Below, piece after piece: positions 31,987-44,259 of a stretch of DNA of 64,000 bases; position 1 is the first letter of the stretch, and each line of letters starts with the position of its first letter. The notes beneath the pieces are model-generated. The model was not told where the DNA came from. It was given only the letters and a program-made list of their open reading frames with translations, and ran no database searches. A program made the position numbers and the translations under genes. Source of the DNA: Pseudomonas sp. 6D_7.1_Bac1 (GTDB taxonomy: Bacteria > Pseudomonadota > Gammaproteobacteria > Pseudomonadales > Pseudomonadaceae); the NCBI RefSeq assembly GCF_025465945.1, contig NZ_JANLNW010000006.1, positions 62,001 to 126,000 on the forward strand, read 5' to 3'.

Positions 31987-33504
31987 GTGTCAGTGGAACT
32001 TTGGCAGCAGTGCGTGGAGCTTTTGCGCGATGAGCTGCCTGCCCAACAATTCAACACTTGGATCCGTCCACTACAGGTCGAAGCCGAAGGCGACGAGTTG
32101 CGTGTCTACGCACCGAATCGTTTTGTTCTCGACTGGGTCAACGAAAAGTACCTGAGCCGCGTGCTCGAACTGCTGGATGAGCACGGCGACGGCATGGCGC
32201 CGGCGCTTTCCTTATTAATAGGCAGCAAACGCAGTTCAGCCCCTCGTGCTGCGCCGAATGCGCCGTTGGCTGCGGCGGCGTCTCAAGCCCAGGCAGCTGC
32301 CGCACCGGCACCGGTCAGCGCTCCTGCGTCCACCGCGCCGACCAAACGTGCAACACAAAAAGTCGCCGAGGTCAGTGAAGAGCCGTCCCGCGACAGCTTC
32401 GACCCAATGGCCGGCGCCAGCTCGCAACAGGCCCCGGTCCGTGCCGAACAGCGCACGGTGCAGGTCGAGGGCGCGCTCAAGCACACCAGTTACCTGAACC
32501 GCACCTTTACCTTCGAGAACTTCGTCGAAGGTAAGTCCAACCAGTTGGCCCGCGCGGCAGCCTGGCAGGTAGCGGACAATCCCAAGCACGGCTACAACCC
32601 GCTGTTCCTGTATGGCGGCGTAGGCTTGGGTAAAACCCACTTGATGCACGCTGTGGGTAACCACCTATTAAAGAAGAACCCGAATGCCAAGGTCGTGTAC
32701 CTGCATTCCGAGCGCTTCGTGGCCGATATGGTCAAGGCTTTGCAGCTGAACGCGATCAACGAGTTCAAGCGCTTCTACCGTTCGGTCGATGCGCTGCTCA
32801 TCGATGACATTCAGTTCTTCGCCCGCAAGGAACGTTCCCAGGAAGAATTTTTCCACACGTTCAACGCCCTGCTTGAAGGTGGCCAACAGGTCATCCTCAC
32901 CAGTGACCGTTATCCGAAAGAAATCGAAGGCCTTGAGGAGCGCTTGAAGTCGCGCTTCGGCTGGGGCCTGACGGTTGCCGTCGAGCCGCCGGAACTGGAA
33001 ACCCGCGTCGCGATTCTGATGAAGAAAGCTGACCAGGCTAAAGTTGACCTGCCGCACGACGCGGCGTTCTTCATTGCCCAGCGTATTCGTTCCAACGTCC
33101 GTGAACTCGAAGGCGCGCTCAAACGCGTGATCGCCCACTCACACTTCATGGGCCGCGATATCACCATCGAGTTGATTCGCGAATCCTTGAAGGACTTGTT
33201 GGCGCTTCAGGACAAACTGGTCTCTGTGGATAACATTCAGCGCACCGTCGCCGAGTACTACAAGATCAAGATTTCGGATCTGCTGTCCAAGCGCCGTTCG
33301 CGTTCGGTCGCACGTCCACGGCAAGTGGCCATGGCCCTGTCCAAGGAACTGACCAACCACAGCCTGCCGGAAATCGGCGATGTGTTTGGCGGCCGCGACC
33401 ACACCACGGTGTTGCACGCATGCCGCAAGATCAACGAACTTAAGGAATCCGACGCGGACATCCGCGAGGACTACAAGAACCTGCTGCGTACACTGACCAC
33501 TTGA
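31987..33504 (+). CDS. dnaA: Chromosomal replication initiator DnaA
   Basis: A 505-residue AAA+ initiator that binds DnaA boxes and opens oriC. Domain I is residues 1-85, domain II is a long A/P/S-rich linker (about 85-170), domain III has [16 protein letters not shown] (Walker A) and [10 protein letters not shown] (Walker B), and domain IV has the DNA-binding [15 protein letters not shown]. The start is GTG at 31987 ([13 protein letters not shown]), with AGGGGATA upstream. A DnaA box lies inside the gene at 33225-33233. dnaN follows after 39 bases. Confidence 0.98.
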   Translation: MSVELWQQCVELLRDELPAQQFNTWIRPLQVEAEGDELRVYAPNRFVLDWVNEKYLSRVLELLDEHGDGMAPALSLLIGSKRSSAPRAAPNAPLAAAASQAQAAAAPAPVSAPASTAPTKRATQKVAEVSEEPSRDSFDPMAGASSQQAPVRAEQRTVQVEGALKHTSYLNRTFTFENFVEGKSNQLARAAAWQVADNPKHGYNPLFLYGGVGLGKTHLMHAVGNHLLKKNPNAKVVYLHSERFVADMVKALQLNAINEFKRFYRSVDALLIDDIQFFARKERSQEEFFHTFNALLEGGQQVILTSDRYPKEIEGLEERLKSRFGWGLTVAVEPPELETRVAILMKKADQAKVDLPHDAAFFIAQRIRSNVRELEGALKRVIAHSHFMGRDITIELIRESLKDLLALQDKLVSVDNIQRTVAEYYKIKISDLLSKRRSRSVARPRQVAMALSKELTNHSLPEIGDVFGGRDHTTVLHACRKINELKESDADIREDYKNLLRTLTT

Positions 33505-33543
33505 TGAACACCAGCGCAGCTTATTAAGGCAAGGGACTAGACC

Positions 33544-34647
33544 ATGCATTTCACCATTCAACGCGAAGCCCTGTTGAAACCCCTGCAACTGGTCGCAGGC
33601 GTCGTCGAGCGCCGACAGACCTTGCCGGTGCTTTCCAACGTGCTGCTGGTTGTAGAAGGCCAGCAGTTGTCGCTGACCGGTACCGACCTGGAAGTCGAAC
33701 TGGTCGGTCGTGTGCAACTCGAAGAGCCGGCCGAGCCGGGCGAAATCACTGTCCCGGCGCGTAAGCTGATGGACATCTGCAAGAGCCTGCCGAACGACGC
33801 GCTGATCGACATCAAGGTCGATGAGCAGAAGCTTGTCGTGAAAGCCGGCCGTAGCCGCTTCACCTTGTCGACGTTGCCAGCCAACGACTTCCCGACTGTT
33901 GAAGAAGGCCCGGGCTCGCTGACCTGCAGTCTTGCGCAGAGCAAGCTGCGCCGCTTGATCGAGCGCACCAGCTTCGCCATGGCTCAGCAGGACGTTCGCT
34001 ACTACCTCAACGGTATGCTGCTGGAAGTGTCTGCCGGGATCATCCGCGCTGTGGCCACCGACGGTCACCGTCTGGCCATGTGCTCGATGCAGGCTGACAT
34101 CGGCCAACCGGATCGCCACCAGGTGATCGTTCCACGTAAAGGTATTCTGGAACTGGCGCGCTTGCTGACCGAGCCGGACGGCAATGTCAGCATCGTTCTG
34201 GGCCAGCACCACATTCGTGCCACCACTGGCGAGTTCACCTTTACCTCGAAACTGGTCGACGGCAAATTCCCGGACTACGAGCGTGTTCTGCCAAAAGGCG
34301 GCGACAAACTGGTACTGGGTGATCGTCAGGCACTGCGTGAAGCGTTCAGCCGCACCGCGATTCTGTCCAACGAGAAGTACCGCGGCATTCGTCTGCAACT
34401 GGCCAACGGTCAGTTGAAGATCCAGGCGAACAACCCGGAGCAGGAAGAGGCGGAAGAAGAAGTCGGTGTTGAGTACAACGGTGGCTCGCTGGAAATCGGC
34501 TTCAACGTGAGCTATCTGCTCGACGTGCTGGGCGTGATGACCACTGAGCAAGTGCGCTTGATCCTGTCTGACTCCAACAGCAGTGCGCTGGTGCAAGAGT
34601 CCGACAACGACGACTCGGCTTACGTTGTCATGCCGATGCGCCTGTAA
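33544..34647 (+). CDS. dnaN: DNA polymerase III subunit beta (sliding clamp)
   Basis: The 367-residue clamp that holds polymerase III on DNA. Three clamp domains of about 120 residues each are visible; it starts MHFTIQREALLKPLQLV and ends in YVVMPMRL, the usual MPMRL terminus. Full length. AAGGCAAGG precedes the ATG. It lies between dnaA and recF. Confidence 0.98.
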   Translation: MHFTIQREALLKPLQLVAGVVERRQTLPVLSNVLLVVEGQQLSLTGTDLEVELVGRVQLEEPAEPGEITVPARKLMDICKSLPNDALIDIKVDEQKLVVKAGRSRFTLSTLPANDFPTVEEGPGSLTCSLAQSKLRRLIERTSFAMAQQDVRYYLNGMLLEVSAGIIRAVATDGHRLAMCSMQADIGQPDRHQVIVPRKGILELARLLTEPDGNVSIVLGQHHIRATTGEFTFTSKLVDGKFPDYERVLPKGGDKLVLGDRQALREAFSRTAILSNEKYRGIRLQLANGQLKIQANNPEQEEAEEEVGVEYNGGSLEIGFNVSYLLDVLGVMTTEQVRLILSDSNSSALVQESDNDDSAYVVMPMRL

Positions 34648-34667
34648 ACATGCTTAGCAGACGCTAG

Positions 34668-38193
<3,526 letters not shown>

Positions 38194-38501
38194 TCCGGTG
38201 TTGGTTCGCAAAAAAGATGCACATTTTCACCAGTAAATGAGTCTGGCCCACCCTGAGAGGTAGACCATACAAAAGGCCAGCGCACCGCGCTGGCCTTTTT
38301 TTTGAGGGGGATTTTTCGGACATCGAGACTCGACCTTCCTTAGAGATCCTGTGCCGCGCAGCTTCCCTTTGGTTTCAGGGATAGTGAACTGCCGAGACTG
38401 AATCGTGTCTATGAAACCAGGGACGATTCAGTAACTACATGGCCGGCGGTGGCGATCAAATCAACCGGGCCAGCCCTTAAAGCGTTCAGTAGGAATCAAA
38501 C
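38194..38501. other. Intergenic region after gyrB
   Basis: 308 bases that hold the gyrB terminator (38271-38303) and the promoter region of the next small gene. AGGAA lies 7 bases before that gene's ATG. An inverted pair GACTGAATCGT/ACGATTCAGT at about 38396-38432 could be an operator or hairpin. No gene is seen. Confidence 0.6.
38271..38303 (+). terminator. Terminator of the dnaA-dnaN-recF-gyrB operon
   Basis: AAAAGGCCAGCGC pairs with GCGCTGGCCTTTT around a short loop, followed by more T residues. Good rho-independent terminator. Confidence 0.92.
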
Positions 38502-38831
38502 ATGTCTAAGAAGCTTGCTGCTGTTTTGTTGTCCGCAGTTGTAGGTATGGTTGCCGGTAATGCAATGGCTGCTGATGGCCAGTGGAAAAAAGATCACCCA
38601 CGTCGAGCCGAAGTAAATACTCGTCTGGCCAACCAGAACAAGCGAATCCATAACGAAGTCAAAGAGGGTGAAATGACCAAGGGACAGGCGGCCAATCTGC
38701 ATAAGGAAGACCGCCAGATTCGTCAGGAAGAACGGGACATGGCTAGCCAGAATAAAGGGCACATCACCAAGCAGGAGCAAAAGAGCCTTAACCAGCAAGA
38801 AAATTCGGTAAGCCACCAGATTGGTAGCTAA
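38502..38831 (+). CDS. Small exported charged protein of unknown function
   Basis: A 109-residue protein with a clear signal peptide: MSKKLAAVLLSAVVGMVAGNAMA, cleaved after residue 23. The mature part is very polar and rich in H, K, R, E, N and Q, with a predicted helical repeat feel (RLANQNKRIHNEVKEGEMTKGQAANLHKEDRQIRQEERDM). It has no cysteine, so it is not a lipoprotein. AGGAA precedes the ATG. It stands alone between terminators. Similar small exported proteins occur in Pseudomonas, but I do not recognise a function. Confidence 0.8.
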   Translation: MSKKLAAVLLSAVVGMVAGNAMAADGQWKKDHPRRAEVNTRLANQNKRIHNEVKEGEMTKGQAANLHKEDRQIRQEERDMASQNKGHITKQEQKSLNQQENSVSHQIGS

Positions 38832-38899
38832 GTCCAATTTGCTTCTGCTGAATGGGCATCAATTTTGAGCCCCCCCACCCGGCTCAACCTGCAGTAATG

Positions 38900-38933
38900 A
38901 AAAAGGCCAACGCTTAAGCGTTGGCCTTTTTTT
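38900..38933. terminator. Bidirectional terminator between convergent genes
   Basis: AAAAAGGCCAACGC pairs with GCGTTGGCCTTTTT around TTAA, with A and T runs on the two sides. It can stop the small exported gene on the plus strand and the response regulator on the minus strand. Confidence 0.92.
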
Positions 38934-38956
38934 GTTCACGAGAAACCTGTGAAAGT

Positions 38957-39676
38957 TTACTCGATCGCCGCCGCGACACTTTCCAGTCGATACCCATACC
39001 CGTAGATCGTCAGCAACTGCCAACCCCGATCGGCCGTCAGTCCGAGCTTGTTGCGCAGGCGGTAGATGTGAGTATCCAGTGGCCTGGAAGACACCATTTC
39101 TTCATGGGTCCAGAAACGCTCGTAGAGATACTCCCGTGACAGCGGCCGGCCCAGGTTGGCAAACAGGCAGCGCGCCAGGCGGTATTCACGTTCGGTCAGG
39201 CTGATGGGGTTGCCGGCGCGGGTCACCGTCAGTTCGGCGTCGTCGAAGTTCAGATCGTTGAAACTCAGCACTTCGCTGGCCGCGTTGCGCTGCAAACCCT
39301 GTCGACGCAGTACCGCACTGACGCGGGCCTTGAGCTCATTGGGACGGAATGGCTTGCTGACGTAATCATCGGCGCCGGCGTTCAACGCCTGGACGATGTC
39401 ACTCTCGGCATCGCGACTGGTGAGCATGATGGCGGCGGGAGGCGCTTCCATGTGTTCGCGGGTCCAGCGCAAGAGCGATAGACCGCTCAGATCAGGTAAC
39501 TGCCAGTCGAGTATCAACAGGTCGAACGTTTCGCGGCGAAGCTGGCGGAGCAGGTCTTCACCGCGCTCGAAGCTGTGCAAGGTCCACGCTTGCTCCCCGG
39601 TTCCGGGAATCTGTCGCAGTGTCTGTTCCACCCGGCGCAGCTCGGCGGGTTCGTCATCCAGTATTGCGACACGCAT
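38957..39676 (-). CDS. OmpR/PhoB-family response regulator
   Basis: A 239-residue two-component regulator. The receiver domain (1-120) has acidic residues D7 and D8, phospho-acceptor Asp57 (LLILDWQLPDLSG), Thr86 and Lys108 (VSKPF). The C-terminal winged helix (about 135-235) has LTEREYRLARCLFANLGRPLSREYLYERFW and ends with the wing GYGYRLE. It is divergent from the FecR/CHASE2 kinase genes at 39860-43910, its likely partner. The shared gap 39677-39859 has a small inverted repeat, TTGT/ACAA around ten bases (39745-39762), that could be an operator. Confidence 0.92.
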   Translation of the reverse strand: MRVAILDDEPAELRRVEQTLRQIPGTGEQAWTLHSFERGEDLLRQLRRETFDLLILDWQLPDLSGLSLLRWTREHMEAPPAAIMLTSRDAESDIVQALNAGADDYVSKPFRPNELKARVSAVLRRQGLQRNAASEVLSFNDLNFDDAELTVTRAGNPISLTEREYRLARCLFANLGRPLSREYLYERFWTHEEMVSSRPLDTHIYRLRNKLGLTADRGWQLLTIYGYGYRLESVAAAIE

Positions 39677-39859
39677 GCGGGGCGTTTCCTTCAGCTCGTA
39701 GAGTGCGATGGGGTAAAAGATCCTACGGTGCGAGTTTAGGCTGATTGTCTGAATCTGAACAATTATGGTGATTTTCTCCAGATTCTTTGTGTCTGGTTAG
39801 GCTGATATCAGTTGGCCGCTTACCGGCGGATATCGGCTCGAAGACTCGAGGAAGGAACG

Positions 39860-40150
39860 ATGGGGAACAGGCTGAATCTTCGTGCACTGATCGCAAAGGT
39901 GACCAAGGGCATGGCACTGACACGTTGCCCGTCGTTGGCATTTCTGGTCTATGCGGGGGTCGCTTCGCTAGTCGTGAATTCAAGTAGCGAGGCGCCGAAT
40001 CAACCTGTGACGCAGCGCTACTTCAGTCCCGCTGTGGTGAATGTCGCCTTCAGTGATTCACGGGGCTTTGCACCGGTGAGCGCGCCCGAAGACAGCGAGC
40101 AATCGGCTCCACGGCTGCTTCGTGAAGAGCAGCAGCGCTGGGTGTTTTAA
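39860..40150 (+). CDS. Small single-span membrane protein, unknown function
   Basis: A 96-residue protein of no recognised family. It has a basic N-terminus (MGNRLNLRALIAKVTKGM), one likely membrane helix (PSLAFLVYAGVASLVV, about residues 25-40) and a short C-terminal tail rich in P, S, E and Q that would face the periplasm. GGAAGG lies just before the ATG at 39860; a longer frame from 39812 has no ribosome site. It is the first plus-strand gene opposite the response regulator and leads toward the FecR and kinase genes, which suggests a signalling or anchoring part in that set. Confidence 0.6.
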   Translation: MGNRLNLRALIAKVTKGMALTRCPSLAFLVYAGVASLVVNSSSEAPNQPVTQRYFSPAVVNVAFSDSRGFAPVSAPEDSEQSAPRLLREEQQRWVF

Positions 40151-40577
40151 CGATGGACCCAGGCAATTCTGAACAAATATGGAGAATTGCCTTATCGACT
40201 GTCGGTGTCGGTAAATTCTCAAGCGTTGAGTGGCACTGGAGCATTCGGAAGTGCTCCGACACAGGGAGTGTCATCGCCAATCTGGCGGGACCGCCGATCG
40301 CCGGTTCGCTTGCGGTCTGCAGTTCAGGGGAAAAAAGGGAGTGCCTGCTCACGCTGTAAAACCGGATCGATGCTGACTCGGTTCCGACACATGGATGTGT
40401 CACCTCCTACCCATCTTTGATGTGTTTACGTTCATGGAAAGCCGCAACGGCTAATCGGTAATGGCGTTTTGCATAGACGTGGGCTATCTGCCGCAGAGTC
40501 CTGTCAGGTATGGTGCGTAAGGCTGATGAGTCAGCTGGTCGGCCAGATTCTAAGAAAAAGCGTGAAAAGCGAATCCA
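40151..40577. other. Intergenic region before the FecR gene
   Basis: 427 bases. A hairpin, GGCAATTCT and AGAATTGCC around 12 bases (40162-40191), follows the small membrane protein gene and ends in a few T residues; it may be a weak terminator. A 68-codon open frame at 40153-40359 has no good ribosome site and no recognisable protein. The remaining part would hold the promoter of the FecR-kinase pair; no motif is clear. Confidence 0.5.
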
Positions 40578-41585
40578 ATGAACCACATGACTTCTTTGCA
40601 CTGTCGCCACCTGGGTACCTGCCTGTTGCTAGTCGTTGGTTTGGTGAGCCCATTGACGCAGAGTGCATCCGCAGCGCTCCTCGACTCAAAGCGCTTGCCG
40701 TATATCGATGACCATCAGCAATGCCGTGGACAACCCCTGCCCGCCACTGTCGAGCACCTGACGGGCGAAGCCTGGAAGCTCGACCGCAAGGGCAAGCAGG
40801 TGGCGCTCGAAGAAGGGATGACGATTGACGAGCAGGAAGGCGTGAAGACCTCTCCTTCGGCGTTTGTCAGTCTGTCACTGGGCGATGGATCACGCATCGT
40901 TCTGCCGTCCAGCTCACAGGTCACGTTGCGTTTGAACGAAGAACTCGTTGTCCCTCAGGTGATTCTTGAGCAAGGTCAGGTCGAGTCGTATGTAATCAAG
41001 CGCGCCAGCGACTATGATCGTTTTCAGATCGTGACGCCGGTGGGCGTGCTCGGGGTCCGTGGCACACACTTTCGGGTGCGCAACGACGACAATGGGCAAT
41101 CGTTGATCGAAGTGCTGAATGGCCAGGTGGCCGTCGATCGTGGTGAAGACCCGGACGCGCCCGCCAAAAAACACACGGGCAAACCGCTCGCCAAAAAAGC
41201 TGAAAAGGCAGCGGCCGATGACGAAGTACAGGTCATGGCTCGCCAGGGTTTACGTATCCAGAAGGAAGGCAAGCTGACGCCGATCGAGCTGTTGCCCGCG
41301 CCGCAGTTGTTGGGGCAGACGGGGCAGACGGGCCCCGCCCCGGTCTGGCAATTGATTATGAAACCCTTGCACGGGGCCACACGCTACCGGGCGCAAGTGG
41401 CGACTGACACGGCTTTCCTGAACATCAAGCAGGAACAGTTTTCCAGCACGCCAGAGATCAACTTCAGTGGGTTGAAGGCATTTTTCTACCATGTTCGACT
41501 CTCGGCGTATGACGCGCAGGGGCTTGAGGGAGAGACCGGGGTATATGACATCTTCTATTACCCCAGGACCACGCGTGTCCAATAA
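40578..41585 (+). CDS. FecR-domain periplasmic protein
   Basis: A 335-residue exported protein. The signal peptide ends near SASA (about residue 32). A FecR domain runs from about 90 to 190, with VKTSPSAFVSLSLGDGSRIVLPSSSQVTL, QVESYVIKRASDYDRFQIVTPVGVLGVRGTHFRVR. A lysine/alanine linker (about 195-220) follows, and the end (PVWQLIMKPLHGATRYRAQVA) resembles the fibronectin-type tail of this family. The protein is not the usual partner of an ECF sigma factor; no sigma gene is near. It ends 18 bases before the CHASE2 kinase gene, a pairing that is common in other genomes, and may sense or stabilise the kinase's periplasmic domain. The start at 40578 has no strong ribosome site; 40587 is possible. 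Confidence 0.88.
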   Translation: MNHMTSLHCRHLGTCLLLVVGLVSPLTQSASAALLDSKRLPYIDDHQQCRGQPLPATVEHLTGEAWKLDRKGKQVALEEGMTIDEQEGVKTSPSAFVSLSLGDGSRIVLPSSSQVTLRLNEELVVPQVILEQGQVESYVIKRASDYDRFQIVTPVGVLGVRGTHFRVRNDDNGQSLIEVLNGQVAVDRGEDPDAPAKKHTGKPLAKKAEKAAADDEVQVMARQGLRIQKEGKLTPIELLPAPQLLGQTGQTGPAPVWQLIMKPLHGATRYRAQVATDTAFLNIKQEQFSSTPEINFSGLKAFFYHVRLSAYDAQGLEGETGVYDIFYYPRTTRVQ

Positions 41586-41603
41586 CACCTCGGCTATTTG
41601 CCG

Positions 41604-43910
41604 ATGAAGCACTGGCCAAGGAAGGAAGGTCGCGAGCCGACCCAGGCCCAGCGGCTGTTTAGTCGGATGGTTCGTGAATGGCTGTGGGTCAGTCTGATCC
41701 TGCTGCCGTTGACCGCGATTCTGTCCTTGAGCCATGGGCTGACGCTGAGCAATCTGCTGTACGACAACCTGCGTCGGCTGAGCCCGCTCCCGGTCGACCC
41801 GCGAATTCTCATCGTCACTATCGACGATTACAGCTTGCAGCAACTCGGTCAGTGGCCCTGGTCCCGGACCTTGCACGCTGACCTGCTGGATCGGCTCACG
41901 GCCGCGAAGGTCAAGGGCGTATTGTTCGACGTCATCTTCAGCGAGCCCGACAAGCTTCCCGACAATGACCTGCGGCTGGCACAAGCGATGTGCCGGGCCG
42001 GCAACGTGTTCGTGCCTTTGCTGCGCGAAGGGGTTGCGCGTTTTCGGCAGCCGCTGGGTGAAATCGAACCCGTGGCACCGTTGAGTCGCTGTGCCAAAAG
42101 TATCGGACATATCAACGCCGAAGCGGACGCTGATGGCATCGTGCGCAGCGTGTACCTGCGCGAAGGTCCTGAGCGCAACCCGAGAGCGCAACTAGCCTGG
42201 TTGCTCTACGAGATGACCACAGATCGCCCGGATACCCTGCCCGGCTCGCCGTCGTCATTGACGGTTCAAGGCTGGCAACGAACCAACGGCATTCGAATTC
42301 CCTTTATCAGCGCGAATGCGGGTTTCCCCAGCGTTCCCTACGTCAGCGTGCTGCGCGGTGAAGTGCCGCCCGAGTTGCTGCGTGATCGCTTGATCCTGAT
42401 TGGCTCCACGGCGCCTGGGCTGGGCGACCGTTATGTGACACCGCAATCGGAGAGTATCGGCACAACACCGGGTATCGAGATTCAAGCCAACCTCCTCAAC
42501 GGTCTGCTGCAACAACGCAGCATCGTGGTGCTCGCCGATGGCTGGGTGATCGGGTTGTCGACGGCCATCGTCGCGTTGCTGCTGGCCTTGCTGTTGTTCC
42601 GTCCACGGCACGCCTTGTGGTTGACCCTGGGTTGCATGGCAGTTGCCCTGCTCGCCTCGGCTCTGCTGTTGAGAGCAGGTTGGTGGTGGTCGCCTGCCGC
42701 CAGTTTGCTCGGAATGCTGTTGGGTTACCTGATCTGGAACTGGCGACGTCTGAGCGTGGTGCTTGCCTATTTTGGCTGGGAACTGGCGCGGCTCGATAAC
42801 GAGCCGAAAGTGTTCCCCGAGCGCCGCCGCACACCATCACCGGCCGGCGATGTATTGCAGGGACAGATCGTCGCGCTGGAACAGGCCATGAGCCGGACCC
42901 GCGACACCCGACGGTTCATCGCCGACGGCCTGGAGTATCTGCCGGTGGCGACACTGATCAGCGATCCCGGCGATCGAATCCTGCTGGCCAACCGCAATGC
43001 GCGAAGTCTGTTTGCCAGCGATCTGGTCGGTGAGGACTTGCTGCAACGGCTCTCGGATCTGGGTTATCCGGGGCTGCTTGAGCAGGGACGTCCCGCGTTG
43101 TCGACGCTTGAGACCAGCGAGTTTCGCGATACTCAAGGGCGAAGCCTGCGTCTGGACTTGGCGCCGTTGCTGCCGGCTGAGGGTGGGGCGGCGATTGGCT
43201 GGCTGCTCAGCCTTACGGATTTGAGCCTCGAGCGCGATGCCGAGGAACAGCGTGCGGTGCTGTTGCGGTTCCTTTCCCATGACCTGCGCGCGCCTCATTC
43301 GGCCATTCTGGCCTTGCTCGACGTCCAGTATTACCAAGGCACGGGCGATACGCAGCTGTTCAGCCAGATCGAGTTGCAAGTGCGCAAAGCCTTGAGCCTG
43401 ACCGAGGCCTTTGTGCAACTGGCCAAAGCCGAGTCCGAGGCGTACCAGTTCGAGCCGAGCATGTTTGCGATGCTGGTGCTCGATGCGTTCGATCAGGCGA
43501 TGAGCATTGCGCAACTCAAGCAGATCGAGCTGTTTCATGATCTGGATGAAGAAGCTGAAGGCATGGTCCTGGCCGACCAGTCATTGCTGACCCGGGCACT
43601 GTTCAATCTGCTGGAAAATGCCATCAAGTACAGTCCGGCCGGTTCACAGGTCAGCGTGCGGGTGAGTTGTGCACAGGGTTGGCTGACCTGCGAGATCACC
43701 GACCAGGGCAAAGGCATTACGGCCGAGGAGCTGCCCGAGTTGTTCAGCCAGTACCGGCGCTTTGCATCGTCTCAAGGCAGTGACGGATTGGGCCTGGGAT
43801 TGTCCATGGTCAAAGCCGTGGTGGATCGCCACGGTGGACGGATTTTCTGTGAAAGCCTAATCGGGCAAGGCACGACCTTCAGCGTTCAACTGCCGTTGCT
43901 GGAAGAGTGA
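41604..43910 (+). CDS. CHASE2-domain sensor histidine kinase
   Basis: A 768-residue membrane kinase. One membrane helix (about 25-45) leads into a periplasmic CHASE2 domain (about 45-300: SPLPVDPRILIVTIDDYSLQQLGQWPWSR, GVLFDVIFSEPD); three membrane helices follow (about 305-378). A PAS-like region (about 425-535) precedes the H box FLSHDLRAPHSAI with His559. The catalytic domain has NLLENAIKYSP, DQGKGI and GLGLGLSMVK. CHASE2 domains sense unknown external or envelope signals. The ATG at 41604 is used; TTG at 41598 is also in frame. The gene follows the FecR gene by 18 bases and probably phosphorylates the divergent regulator at 38957. Confidence 0.92.
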   Translation: MKHWPRKEGREPTQAQRLFSRMVREWLWVSLILLPLTAILSLSHGLTLSNLLYDNLRRLSPLPVDPRILIVTIDDYSLQQLGQWPWSRTLHADLLDRLTAAKVKGVLFDVIFSEPDKLPDNDLRLAQAMCRAGNVFVPLLREGVARFRQPLGEIEPVAPLSRCAKSIGHINAEADADGIVRSVYLREGPERNPRAQLAWLLYEMTTDRPDTLPGSPSSLTVQGWQRTNGIRIPFISANAGFPSVPYVSVLRGEVPPELLRDRLILIGSTAPGLGDRYVTPQSESIGTTPGIEIQANLLNGLLQQRSIVVLADGWVIGLSTAIVALLLALLLFRPRHALWLTLGCMAVALLASALLLRAGWWWSPAASLLGMLLGYLIWNWRRLSVVLAYFGWELARLDNEPKVFPERRRTPSPAGDVLQGQIVALEQAMSRTRDTRRFIADGLEYLPVATLISDPGDRILLANRNARSLFASDLVGEDLLQRLSDLGYPGLLEQGRPALSTLETSEFRDTQGRSLRLDLAPLLPAEGGAAIGWLLSLTDLSLERDAEEQRAVLLRFLSHDLRAPHSAILALLDVQYYQGTGDTQLFSQIELQVRKALSLTEAFVQLAKAESEAYQFEPSMFAMLVLDAFDQAMSIAQLKQIELFHDLDEEAEGMVLADQSLLTRALFNLLENAIKYSPAGSQVSVRVSCAQGWLTCEITDQGKGITAEELPELFSQYRRFASSQGSDGLGLGLSMVKAVVDRHGGRIFCESLIGQGTTFSVQLPLLEE

Positions 43911-43921
43911 ACGATATTTTT

Positions 43922-44066
43922 GTAGCAGCTGTCGAGCCTGCGAGGCTGCGTTCGGCTGCGAAGCAGTCGTAAAATCAGGCAACGCACTCTTTCAGGCAAA
44001 CCGCATACACAGGATTTGCGAGGACTTCGTCCTCGGACGCAGCCTCGCAGGCTCGGCAGCTGCTAC
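43922..44066. repeat. 145-bp element with 33-bp terminal inverted repeats (copy A)
   Basis: The left arm GTAGCAGCTGTCGAGCC and right arm GGCTCGGCAGCTGCTAC continue inward for about 33 bases with two mismatches. It matches copy B at 63176-63321 at about 88% by eye. It has no coding capacity and sits between the kinase gene and a terminator. Confidence 0.85.
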
Positions 44067-44100
44067 GAATCGTGTGATATCCAGGGATTGAAACAGGCAT

Positions 44101-44130
44101 AAAAAAACCGGCTCAAATAGCCGGTTTTTT
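44101..44130. terminator. Terminator after the CHASE2 kinase gene
   Basis: AAAAAACCGGCT pairs with AGCCGGTTTTTT around six bases, with A and T runs on both sides. It lies downstream of both the kinase (plus) and plsC (minus) genes. Confidence 0.9.
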
Positions 44131-44259
44131 TAGCGCCGTGAAAACTTATGCACGTTTTTCTGTGTTTTATGAGTTTAAGAAATATCTATATAAATCATAA
44201 ATTTAGATAACAAATACGACGCTTTTCAGAAAAACGGTACACAGGTTATCCACAGAATC
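44131..44259. other. AT-rich intergenic stretch after plsC
   Basis: The region 44160-44235 is AT-rich, with runs of TATATAAATC type. An exact DnaA box lies at 44246-44254, close to the plsC stop. No gene is seen. Confidence 0.55.

Noticed and set aside
40153..40359. 68-codon open frame after the small membrane protein gene
   Set aside because: No ribosome site; it starts 2 bases past a stop and crosses the hairpin at 40162-40191.
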